This document shows positions 5,562 through 11,815 of a stretch of 13,083 nucleotides of DNA, piece by piece. The notes under the pieces are model-generated. The model was not told where the DNA came from. It did no database searches and saw only the letters and a list, made by a program, of their open reading frames with translations. The stretch's first letter is position 1. Each line of letters begins with the position of its first letter. The translations under genes and the position numbers were made by a program. This DNA is from PBB1 sp043738425 (GTDB taxonomy: Bacteria > Pseudomonadota > Gammaproteobacteria > Burkholderiales > Burkholderiaceae_C), in contig JAYUGJ010000002.1 in NCBI GenBank assembly GCA_043738425.1, forward strand, positions 1-13,083, read 5' to 3'.

Positions 5562-7072
5562 CGCAGTGCCTCCACACGCCAAATCACGTTGCCCACATCG
5601 TCGGCCACCAGCAGCGCGCCGGTGCCATCGACCGCCACACCGACCGGTCGGCCGTAGGCTTTTTCGTCGGCGCTTAAAAAGCCGGTCAACACATCGATTG
5701 GTTGCGCGCCCGACGGCTTGCTGCCGTCGAACGGAACGAATACGACCTTGTAGCCGCTGTGCGGTTTGCGATTCCACGAGCCGTGCTGGCCGATGAACAT
5801 GCCGTGTGCGAACGCAGCCGGCAGTGCGTTGCCGCCCGACCAGGCCAGCCCGAGCGACGCGGTGTGTGCGCCCAACGCGTAGTCGGGCACCACGGCGCTG
5901 GCGACCAACGCCGGTTGCTGCGGTTGCATGCGGGCATCGACGTTCGCGCCGTAATAGCTGTACGGCCAGCCGAAAAACGCACCGTCGGTGACCGCGGTCA
6001 GGTAATCGGGCACCAGGTCGTTGCCGAGCTCGTCACGTTCGTTGACCACCGTCCACAACGCCGCTGCAGCCGAGCCGCCGGGGGCCGCTTTCGGCGGCTG
6101 GACCCACGCCATACCGACGGGGTTGCGCAAGCCGGAGGCAAACACCCGGTGCGCACCGGTGCGCAGGTCGACCTGCCAAATGGCGGCGCGTTCGGCCTCG
6201 GCCGCCATGCCGCGTTCGCCGACGTTGCTGTTCGAACCCACACTCACGTACAGCGTGTTGCCGTCGGCGCTGGCGATCAGGTTTTTGGTCCAGTGGTGGT
6301 TGATCGGGCCGCCCGGCAACGCCACCACCTTGGTCGCCGCCGCCTGGATCGTTTTGCTACCGACAACATACGGAAAGCGCACCACCGCGTCGGCGTTCGC
6401 CACATACAAATACTTGCCCACCAGCACCATGCCGAACGGCGAATGCAGGTCGCGCAGCAGCACCGAGCGCACATCGGCCACGCCGTCGCGGTCGGTGTCG
6501 CGCAGCAGCGTGATGCGGTCGGCGCTCGGCACGCCAGCCCCGGCGCGCTTCATCACCAACCCCATCACCGCGCCTTTGATGCCTTTGGCGTCGTCGGGCT
6601 TCGGCGGCGCGTTGGTTTCAGCGACCAGCACATCGCCGTTGGGCAGCACCAGCAGCCAGCGCGGGTGGTCGAGGTCGCGCGCGAATGCGTTGACGCGGGT
6701 GCCCGCTGCGGCGGTGGGTGCAGCGCCCACAGGCCAGCCGATGGCAGGCGCAATGTTCACCGTCGGGATCAGGCTGGAGCGCGGCGCGGGCAGGCTCGGC
6801 GTGGGCCCGGTGCTGGCTGCAATCGGCAGTGATTGCGCCTGTGCGCATGCCGCCAACGCCAGCACCGCCAGCACCGCCAGCATTGGCACCAGCGGCACCA
6901 GCGGCACAGTCAGCGTCAGGCGGGCCAGGCGCGGGTTAAAAAAACCACGGCTGCTTGCTGCGCGGTGCGACTTCGGTTGTGCGGTTCCGTGCAGGTGCTG
7001 CGGCGCGCAGTGCGGCGCAAGTGCTGCCGACAGGCCGCCGGCTGGGTACAACGCGCAAAACCGTGCTGGCAT
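5558..7072 (-). CDS. Exported sorbosone dehydrogenase-like (PQQ-type beta-propeller) protein
   Basis: A ~504-residue beta-propeller protein of the soluble sugar/sorbosone dehydrogenase group (COG2133-like). Members are proposed to oxidise sugars or aldehydes outside the cytoplasm with PQQ, and substrates are mostly unknown. Landmarks: DTDRDGVAD (192-200, a possible Ca2+ loop), NHHWTKNLIASADGNTLYVSVGS (~258-280), ASGLRNPVGMAW (312-323), VVNERDELGNDLVPDYLTAV (342-361), FFGWPYSYYG (366-375), GMFIGQHGSWNRKPHSGYKVVFVPF (~424-448) and GRPVGVAVDGTGALLVADDVGNVIWRV. An export signal with a lipobox-like LAAC (Cys76) follows an unusually long leader. The start is uncertain: ATG 7072 has no clear ribosome-binding site, TTG 7165 is further upstream, and the hydrophobic signal only begins around residue 52. 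It is first in the unit with DUF2177 and the sigma factor, joined by an ATGA overlap. Confidence 0.86.
   Translation of the reverse strand: MPARFCALYPAGGLSAALAPHCAPQHLHGTAQPKSHRAASSRGFFNPRLARLTLTVPLVPLVPMLAVLAVLALAACAQAQSLPIAASTGPTPSLPAPRSSLIPTVNIAPAIGWPVGAAPTAAAGTRVNAFARDLDHPRWLLVLPNGDVLVAETNAPPKPDDAKGIKGAVMGLVMKRAGAGVPSADRITLLRDTDRDGVADVRSVLLRDLHSPFGMVLVGKYLYVANADAVVRFPYVVGSKTIQAAATKVVALPGGPINHHWTKNLIASADGNTLYVSVGSNSNVGERGMAAEAERAAIWQVDLRTGAHRVFASGLRNPVGMAWVQPPKAAPGGSAAAALWTVVNERDELGNDLVPDYLTAVTDGAFFGWPYSYYGANVDARMQPQQPALVASAVVPDYALGAHTASLGLAWSGGNALPAAFAHGMFIGQHGSWNRKPHSGYKVVFVPFDGSKPSGAQPIDVLTGFLSADEKAYGRPVGVAVDGTGALLVADDVGNVIWRVEALR
6858..6911. repeat. 9-base tandem repeats within the signal-peptide coding region
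   Basis: On the plus strand, GCCAGCACC twice and then GCCAGCATT, followed by GGCACCAGC twice and a partial copy. On the coding strand this yields the VPL-VPL-VPM and LAV-LAV-LAL steps of the hydrophobic signal core of the sorbosone dehydrogenase-like protein. Confidence 0.7.
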
Positions 7073-7165
7073 GGGCTGCAGATTAGGTCGGTGCGGCAGG
7101 CGCTGTCTGTGCGGTTTCGAACCATTTACGCGCGGGGGCCGATGCCACCGCGCATGCGTTTGCAA

Positions 7166-7272
7166 GTTGAGTAAACCGCGAGTAAGCCGCGCGCAAACCG
7201 CAAGTGAACCGCGCGCGAATTGACGTGTGAACCCACGCGTGAATCAACGTGTGAATCAACGTGTGAAGGCGC
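7166..7272. repeat. Intergenic minisatellite-like array, 12-base unit
   Basis: Nine consecutive units, eight of 12 bases and one of 11. The last four are closest: GTGTGAACCCAC, GCGTGAATCAAC, GTGTGAATCAAC, GTGTGAAGGCGC (7225-7272). Earlier copies (7166-7224) are more diverged, for example GCGAGTAAGCCG and AAGTGAACCGCG. The array fills the second half of the 203-base spacer between the alcohol dehydrogenase stop (7276) and the dehydrogenase-unit start (7072), where its promoter would be expected. The remainder, 7073-7165, shows no other clear signal. Confidence 0.75.
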
Positions 7273-7275
7273 GCA

Positions 7276-8358
7276 TCAATCGTGCGCGAAGTCCAGCACC
7301 ACGCGCGACGCCACATCGCCACGGGCCAGCCGGTCCAGCACGCGGTTGATCGCGCTCAGCGGCTGCAACTCGATGTCGGCTTGGACCTTGCCGTCGCTCG
7401 CGAAAGCGAGTGCTTCGGCCATGTCGCGCCGGTTGCCGACAAACGAGCCGCGGATGGTGATGCACTGCGCCACCACATCGAACAGTGGCGTCGGGAAGTC
7501 GCCGGGCGGTATGCCGACCAACACGCAGGTGCCGCACTTGCGCGTCATGCCCACGCCTTGCTTGAACGCGCTGATCGACGGTGCGGTAATCAGCACGCCG
7601 TGCGCGCCGCCGCCGGTGGCTCGTCGCACCGCCGCCACCGGGTCGCCGGCTGCATCGCCAACGCCCGCGTTGACCGTGACCGCGGCACCCAGCCGCGTGG
7701 CGTGCGCCAGCTTGCGCTCGTCGATATCGACCGCGCACACCTGCAAGCCCATCGCGCGGCCGTACTGAATCGCCAAGTGGCCCAGGCCGCCCACACCTGA
7801 CACCACCAGCCACTCGCCCGGCCGTGCCCGCGTTTCCTTGATGCCTTTGTACGAGGTGACGCCGGCACAAATCAACGGTGCCGCAGCCGCTGCCGCCAGG
7901 CCTGCGGGAATGCGCGCGACATAGTTCGGGTCGGCGACGATGTACTCGGCGAAACCGCCATTGCGGCTGTAGCCGCCGAACTGCACTGCGCCGCACACCG
8001 GCTCGCGCGCGGCGAGGCAGTACTCGCAATGCCCGCAGGCCGAAAAAAGCCACGGCACGCCGACCCGGTCGCCTTCCTTGACTGCCATCGTGCTGGCGTC
8101 CGTGCCCGCATCCGTACCCGCGTCAGCACCCGCACCCACAGCCACCACGATGCCGATGCCTTCGTGGCCGGGCGTAAACGGCAGCGCCGGCTTCAACGGC
8201 CAGTCGCCGCGCGCGGCATGCAAGTCGGTGTGGCACACGCCGCAGGCCTCGGTTCGCACCAGGATTTGGCCCGGGCCGGGTGTGGGAATGTCGATCTCGT
8301 GCACCACCAGCGGCGCGCCGAATTGCATCACTTGGGCGGCTTGCATGGTGTGCGGCAT
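7276..8358 (-). CDS. Zinc-dependent alcohol dehydrogenase (AdhP/AdhA-like)
   Basis: A 360-residue medium-chain, zinc-dependent alcohol dehydrogenase, NAD(H)-linked and cytoplasmic, interconverting primary alcohols such as ethanol with aldehydes. Catalytic zinc ligands: Cys42 (in CGVCHTDLH), His65 (GHE) and Cys163 (PLICAGVTSYKG). Structural zinc ligands: four Cys at 108, 111, 114 and 122. The nucleotide-binding glycine motif GVGGLG is at ~188-193 and a coenzyme-selecting acidic residue lies in AVDID. The ATG at 8358 has AAAGG six bases upstream; a GTG directly precedes it. The protein carries an unusual repeat insertion (ADAGTDAGTDAST, residues ~78-90) in the loop after VVAVGAG, where relatives have a much shorter link. 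It lies 97 bases after the aldehyde dehydrogenase on the same strand, so the pair could act as alcohol-to-acid partners. Confidence 0.95.
   Translation of the reverse strand: MPHTMQAAQVMQFGAPLVVHEIDIPTPGPGQILVRTEACGVCHTDLHAARGDWPLKPALPFTPGHEGIGIVVAVGAGADAGTDAGTDASTMAVKEGDRVGVPWLFSACGHCEYCLAAREPVCGAVQFGGYSRNGGFAEYIVADPNYVARIPAGLAAAAAAPLICAGVTSYKGIKETRARPGEWLVVSGVGGLGHLAIQYGRAMGLQVCAVDIDERKLAHATRLGAAVTVNAGVGDAAGDPVAAVRRATGGGAHGVLITAPSISAFKQGVGMTRKCGTCVLVGIPPGDFPTPLFDVVAQCITIRGSFVGNRRDMAEALAFASDGKVQADIELQPLSAINRVLDRLARGDVASRVVLDFAHD
8089..8130 (-). repeat. In-frame 12-base repeat encoding an AGTD-type insertion in the alcohol dehydrogenase
   Basis: The four-codon unit AGTD is repeated, flanked by partial copies (GAD-AGTD-AGTD-AST). 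On the plus strand the units read like GTGCCCGCATCC / GTACCCGCGTCA / GCACCCGCACCC. The insertion lies in a surface loop before the structural zinc lobe. Confidence 0.65.
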
Positions 8359-8385
8359 CACGCGCCTTTCGGTTGACGGCAGTGG

Positions 8386-8422
8386 GTCGGATGGCTGTGG
8401 CTTGCTGGCAATAGCAACCGAC
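8386..8422. repeat. Imperfect inverted repeat between the aldehyde and alcohol dehydrogenase genes
   Basis: GTCGG (8386-8390) and TTGCT (8402-8406) pair with AGCAA (8413-8417) and CCGAC (8418-8422), leaving a 6-base loop and an 11-base bulge on one side. It may form a hairpin in the 97-base spacer and could attenuate read-through or bind a regulator. The evidence is weak. Confidence 0.25.
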
Positions 8423-8455
8423 GGCGATCACCTGCGGCCGGTCAGCCTGCCGCGC

Positions 8456-9838
8456 TCAAACCGGAGCGGGCATCTGCGCGGTGCGCACCAGCTTTTTATT
8501 GACGAACTCTTGGATACCCATGCGGCCGAGTTCGCGGCCGTAACCCGAATGCTTGATGCCACCGAACGGCAAGTCAGCGTCGTTCCAGGCCAGGTTGTTG
8601 ACGAACACCATGCCGGTGTCGATGCGGCTGGCCACGCGCTTGCCGCGTGCCACATCGGCGGTGAATACCGAGCCGCCCAAACCGAAGTCGCAGTCGTTGG
8701 CCAACGCGATCGCCTCGTCTTCGGTTTTGACGCGGTAAAAAGACGCCACCGGGCCGAAGAATTCTTCGCGGTACGCCGGGTTGTCCGGCGTGATGTCGGT
8801 CAGGATGGTGGCTTCCATGAATGCGCCGGGCCGTGCGATGCGTTTGCCGCCGATGCGCAGCTTCGCGCCATGCGCCACCGCGCGGTCGACTTGCGCAATG
8901 AGTTGCAGCAGCGCGGCTTCGCTGGACAACGGCCCATGCGTGGTGTGCTCGTCCATCGGGTCGCCCACCGTGAGGCTTTGCAGCGCAGCCGCGAAGCGGG
9001 CCAGAAATGCGTCGGCCACCGAGTCCATCACGATGAAGCGTTTGGCAGCGCAACAGGTTTGACCGCCGTTGTACATGCGGCCCCACAGCGCCCACGGCAA
9101 CGTGGTGTCGAGGTCGGCGTCGTCGAGCACGATGAACGCGTCGCTGCCACCGAGCTCCATCACCGACTTTTTCAGGTTCTGACCCGCGCGGGCGGCGACC
9201 TTGCGACCGGCTGCCACGCTGCCGGTCAGCGCCACGCCCTGGATGCGCACGTCGTCGATCACGGTGTCGGACTGCTCGTGCGAAATCAGCAGGTTGGTGT
9301 AAAGCCCGGCGGGTGCGCCGGCGTCGCGCCACAGTTGCTCGAACGCGATGGCGCACTGCGGCACGTTGCCCGCGTGCTTGACCACGATCACATTGCCCGC
9401 CATCAACTGCGGGCCGGCCACGCGGGCCAGTTGGTAGTACGGAAAATTCCACGGCTCGATGCAATAGATCACGCCGGTGGGGCTGCTCTCCATATGCGCT
9501 TGGCCCAGCTTGGGGTGCAGCGCCACCGGTGCCAAAAACGCTTCGGCATTTTTGGCGTAGTACGCCAGGATGTCGGCGCTGAACTGCACCTCGCCACGCG
9601 CTTCGGCAATGCGCTTGCCCATCTCGAGCGTGGCGAGTGCGGCCAAGTCATCGGCCCGCGCCAGCAACAGCGCAGCCGCCCGGTGGACGATAGCCGCGCG
9701 CTGGGCATAGCTGGTGTGCTTCCAGGTTCGAAAGCACGCATCGGCTGCCGCCAGCGATTGCTCGAGTTGCGCCGCGCTCAAATGCTCGAAGCTCTTGAGC
9801 AACTTGCCGTCGTTCGGGTTGATGCTTTGGTGGGTCAT
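8456..9838 (-). CDS. NAD(P)-dependent aldehyde dehydrogenase, succinate-semialdehyde dehydrogenase-like
   Basis: A 460-residue aldehyde dehydrogenase closest in pattern to the Sad/GabD-like succinate-semialdehyde group, oxidising an aldehyde to its acid in the cytoplasm. Catalytic residues: Asn131 (EPWNFP), the cofactor Lys154 (VVKHAG), Glu228 (MELGGSD) and the nucleophile Cys262 in NGGQTCCAAKRF. The last two are 34 residues apart, as is standard. A second Cys directly follows the nucleophile. The C-terminal FFGPVAS and PFGGIKHSGYGRELG blocks are intact. The ATG at 9838 was chosen for its AGGA site six bases upstream; the open frame runs on to 9898 only through a 12-base repeat. It lies 69 bases after dps and 97 before the alcohol dehydrogenase. 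The physiological substrate is unknown, with acetaldehyde from the neighbouring enzyme or succinate semialdehyde both possible. Confidence 0.94.
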   Translation of the reverse strand: MTHQSINPNDGKLLKSFEHLSAAQLEQSLAAADACFRTWKHTSYAQRAAIVHRAAALLLARADDLAALATLEMGKRIAEARGEVQFSADILAYYAKNAEAFLAPVALHPKLGQAHMESSPTGVIYCIEPWNFPYYQLARVAGPQLMAGNVIVVKHAGNVPQCAIAFEQLWRDAGAPAGLYTNLLISHEQSDTVIDDVRIQGVALTGSVAAGRKVAARAGQNLKKSVMELGGSDAFIVLDDADLDTTLPWALWGRMYNGGQTCCAAKRFIVMDSVADAFLARFAAALQSLTVGDPMDEHTTHGPLSSEAALLQLIAQVDRAVAHGAKLRIGGKRIARPGAFMEATILTDITPDNPAYREEFFGPVASFYRVKTEDEAIALANDCDFGLGGSVFTADVARGKRVASRIDTGMVFVNNLAWNDADLPFGGIKHSGYGRELGRMGIQEFVNKKLVRTAQMPAPV

Positions 9839-9856
9839 GGCGTGTCCTGTAGGGGT

Positions 9857-9892
9857 CCGGTCGTGCGTCCGGTCGTGTGTCATGTCGTGCGT
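9857..9892. repeat. 12-base tandem repeat directly upstream of the aldehyde dehydrogenase gene
   Basis: CCGGTCGTGCGT / CCGGTCGTGTGT / CATGTCGTGCGT, three copies in the 69-base spacer between dps and the aldehyde dehydrogenase, ending 18 bases before the ATG. The copies are close but not identical. The unit length equals that of the 7166-7272 array but the sequence is unrelated. Confidence 0.75.
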
Positions 9893-9907
9893 CAGCAATG
9901 CCCCACG

Positions 9908-10501
9908 TCAGCCCATCGCAGGCGGTGCCGCCACCAGGTGTTCGGTCAGAAACCAGGCTTGCAACTCGTTGGTGCGCAGCACGCTGCTGACCAGCAAATC
10001 GTTGGTGCCCGAGTCGCCGCTGTCGGCCACCACCTCGGCGTTTTTTCGCGCCGCGATGATGATCATTTCGTGCGCTGTGGCCAGCCGTGACATCTGCACC
10101 GGCGCGGGTTCGCGGCCGCGCGGCGGGCGCTCGATGCGGGTGGTTTCGGCCACGTCGGCGGCCATCGCAATCGACACACCGCCGAGCACCTGGATGCGTT
10201 CGGCGACCAGGTCCACCAGTTCCGCCTGGCCTTCGTAGTGTTTGTCGAACAGCAGGTGCAGCTGATCGAAGGTCGGCCCGACCACCTGCCAGTGGTGCTT
10301 TTTGTACAGGTCACGCAGCGTCATCGTGTCGGCCAGGGTTTGGTTGAGCAACGCCACGCTTTTGCTGCACACCGACTCGCTCAGCCCGTTCGGCAGCTTG
10401 ACGATGGTGCCGTACTCCTGCGTCACCGCAGCATGCTGGTTGAGTTGCGGCACCACCGTGTTGCTGGTGCTGGCGACCGAAAGCGTAGGTGTTTTAGCCA
10501 T
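9908..10501 (-). CDS. dps: Dps-family DNA-binding ferritin
   Basis: A 197-residue Dps protein, which in this family forms a 12-subunit shell that oxidises and stores iron using peroxide and protects DNA in starvation or oxidative stress. All five ferroxidase-centre residues are present with exact family spacing: His70 (KHHW), His82, Asp86, Asp97 and Glu101 (AERIQVLGG). The N-terminal ~40 residues are longer than the shortest Dps forms and rich in Ser, Thr, Val and Asn rather than Lys/Arg, so tail-mediated DNA binding is not obvious. The ATG at 10501 has GGAG seven bases upstream, within the 3' arm of a small hairpin. It lies 131 bases downstream of the batD remnant and just ahead of the aldehyde dehydrogenase. 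No clear OxyR or Fur site could be read upstream. Confidence 0.95.
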   Translation of the reverse strand: MAKTPTLSVASTSNTVVPQLNQHAAVTQEYGTIVKLPNGLSESVCSKSVALLNQTLADTMTLRDLYKKHHWQVVGPTFDQLHLLFDKHYEGQAELVDLVAERIQVLGGVSIAMAADVAETTRIERPPRGREPAPVQMSRLATAHEMIIIAARKNAEVVADSGDSGTNDLLVSSVLRTNELQAWFLTEHLVAAPPAMG

Positions 10502-10507
10502 GGGAAT

Positions 10508-10524
10508 GCTCCGAAAAGTGGAGC
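10508..10524 (-). promoter_or_regulatory. Small hairpin covering the dps Shine-Dalgarno
   Basis: On the minus strand, GCTCC-ACTTTTC-GGAGC: 5-base arms and a 7-base loop. The second arm contains the GGAG ribosome-binding site seven bases before the dps ATG. Pairing would hide the site, suggesting possible translational control, although a 5-base stem is weak. Confidence 0.3.
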
Positions 10525-10632
10525 TTCAGTGTGGGCGGCCTGCTGCCGGCGTGGCATCGGAGACCGCCGCACCGCGACGCTGGCGGTGTCCTACACGGCC
10601 ACGCTGTCGGCGGCGCCCGCGCGCAGCAAACG

Positions 10633-11799
10633 TCAGTGCCGGTGCGGCTCGCTGTACAGCTGCGGCAGCTGGTCGGCGGCGGTGGCGCTGGGCGTGTCGC
10701 TGGCCTGTGCCTGTTCCTGCGCGGCGATGTCGGTTGGCGTGCCCAGCGCCGTCAGCGCGCGGGCGAGGGCGTCGCCGTGCCAGGCGGTGCCTTCAAAACA
10801 GGCGCGGTCCAGCGCGTGCAACAGCGGCGTCGCAGCGGGTCGGGCCAATCGGCGGGCCAGTGCGTTGAGGCCAATCGGCGGGTTCGCCATCGCAGCGTGT
10901 GCCCAATCCAATAGCGCACCGCGGGCGTCGATTGCGGCGTGGCGTTGGCAGGCGTTTTGAAACTGGCGGCGGGCGGCGGTTTCGCGGGCTGCGCTGGTGG
11001 TGGCAACCGACGCGGCCGACTCGTTGCGGCGGGTTGCGGTTGCGGTTGCCGCGTGGCCGCCTGCCCAGCGGCGGCGTCGGTGGCTCCAGGCCCAGCCACC
11101 GGCGGTGCCCAGCCAAAGTGCGGCGACCGCCAGGCTGGTCCAGAACCAGGGGGAGGGCGAGGGCGAGGGCAATGGCGAAGCCAAGGGCGATCGGGCGTCG
11201 GGTGCCAGGTCTATAGCCGCGGTGCCGATGGGCTGTGCGTCTGCGGTCGACGCCGACGCGGCCACGCGGGTCGTGGTCGGGTTCACTGCGGCGGCTGTGG
11301 TGGCTGCTGTTGCCGCTGCTGTAGCGGCAGACGTTGCGGCAGCGGCAGCCAGCGTGGCCGCCGGCGGTGCGCTGGCGGCTGTCGCTACGACCTCGAAGTC
11401 GATGGCGTCGAGCACCGCCTCGCGAGACCGTTTGTTTTCGGCATCCCACCACGCCACGCGCAGCGCAGGCAGTAGGTGGTGGCCGGCGCGGTCGGCAACG
11501 AAGGCGATGTCTTGCGTGCGGATGCCGGTGATGTGCCCACCTTCGCTGGTGTCGTCGAGCATCGGCGGGCTGGCGTGTGCCTGCACACCCGGTGGCAGCA
11601 GCAGCGCCGCGCTGAGGTCGGGCAATTGGCTGGCGCTTAGACCGACCGCGGTGATGCGCAGCTGACGCGTCAGCGGCTGGCCGATGCCGATGCCGACGCC
11701 GATGCCGACGCCGACGCCGCTGGCGGCCGCGCGCAGCGCTGCGCCGTTGCCGATGGCCGGGCCGGCACCGGTCGGCCCGGTGGCCGCACTGCCCGGCAA
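10633..11799 (-). pseudogene. batD: batD (aerotolerance/oxygen-tolerance protein), 5'-truncated
   Basis: The C-terminal part of a BatD-type membrane protein of the Bat (aerotolerance) operon. Recognisable homology starts near 11679 with GQPLTRQLRITAVGLSASQLPDLS, then LPPGVQAHASPPMLDD, and the last beta-sandwich segment ending ALRVAWWDAENKRSRE. An Ala/Thr-rich linker (TSAATAAATAATTAAA) and a Ser-Pro linker (coded by GAGGGC hexamers near 11153-11170) lead to one membrane helix, WFWTSLAVAALWLGTAGGWAW. A cytoplasmic helical tail closes it: ALLDWAHAAMANPPIGLNALARRLARP...LDRACFEG. A complete BatD begins with a signal peptide and about 200 further residues; none are present. Upstream of 11679 are only a GVGIG repeat and unrelated sequence, and the frame stops at 11833-11835 inside rodA on the other strand. 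No batA/B/C genes are nearby. It is therefore unlikely to make a working protein. Confidence 0.75.
11681..11719. repeat. Hexanucleotide repeat at the batD / rodA-side junction
   Basis: A run of CCGATG and CCGACG units (six and a half copies) precisely where recognisable BatD sequence ends. It reads GVGVGIGVGIGIG on the minus strand and PMPMPTPMPTPTP on the plus strand. Confidence 0.8.
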
Positions 11800-11815
11800 C
11801 CGGAGGCCGCAGTGA
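11720..11815 (+). pseudogene. Possible 3' tail of the gene normally upstream of rodA (mrdA/PBP2-like)
   Basis: A plus-strand frame, open from 11666, ends in TGA at 11813-11815 and overlaps the rodA start as GTGA. The last ~31 residues (LAAARSAAPLPMAGPAPVGPVAALPGNRRPQ) are Pro/Ala-rich, like the disordered tails often seen on penicillin-binding protein 2 in Burkholderiales. MrdA is the usual gene before rodA (known). No catalytic PBP2 domain is present in the window. The assignment rests on the stop/start overlap and the composition, so it is tentative. Confidence 0.35.
11802..11806 (+). promoter_or_regulatory. rodA ribosome-binding site that fixes a GTG start
   Basis: GGAGG lies five bases before the GTG at 11812. 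It is the strongest Shine-Dalgarno on this strand in the region and agrees with the RodA N terminus, so the start is GTG rather than a later ATG. Confidence 0.8.

Noticed and set aside
5702..6832. A 376-codon plus-strand frame opposite the sorbosone dehydrogenase-like gene
   Set aside because: Composition is typical of an antisense shadow, and the minus-strand product has many family motifs.
7225..7272. ATCAA/TTGAT half-sites in the spacer array as FNR boxes
   Set aside because: The half-sites recur as direct repeats 12 bases apart. None is paired with an inverted half-site at the 4-base spacing an FNR dimer needs.
7166..7272. The repeat array as a CRISPR
   Set aside because: Units are 12 bases and contiguous, with no unique spacers and no cas genes nearby.
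8078..10090. A 670-codon open frame on the plus strand, opposite the alcohol dehydrogenase, aldehyde dehydrogenase and dps genes
   Set aside because: It spans three well-supported genes and their spacers on the other strand and shows no domain pattern. It is open only because stops are rare at this base composition.
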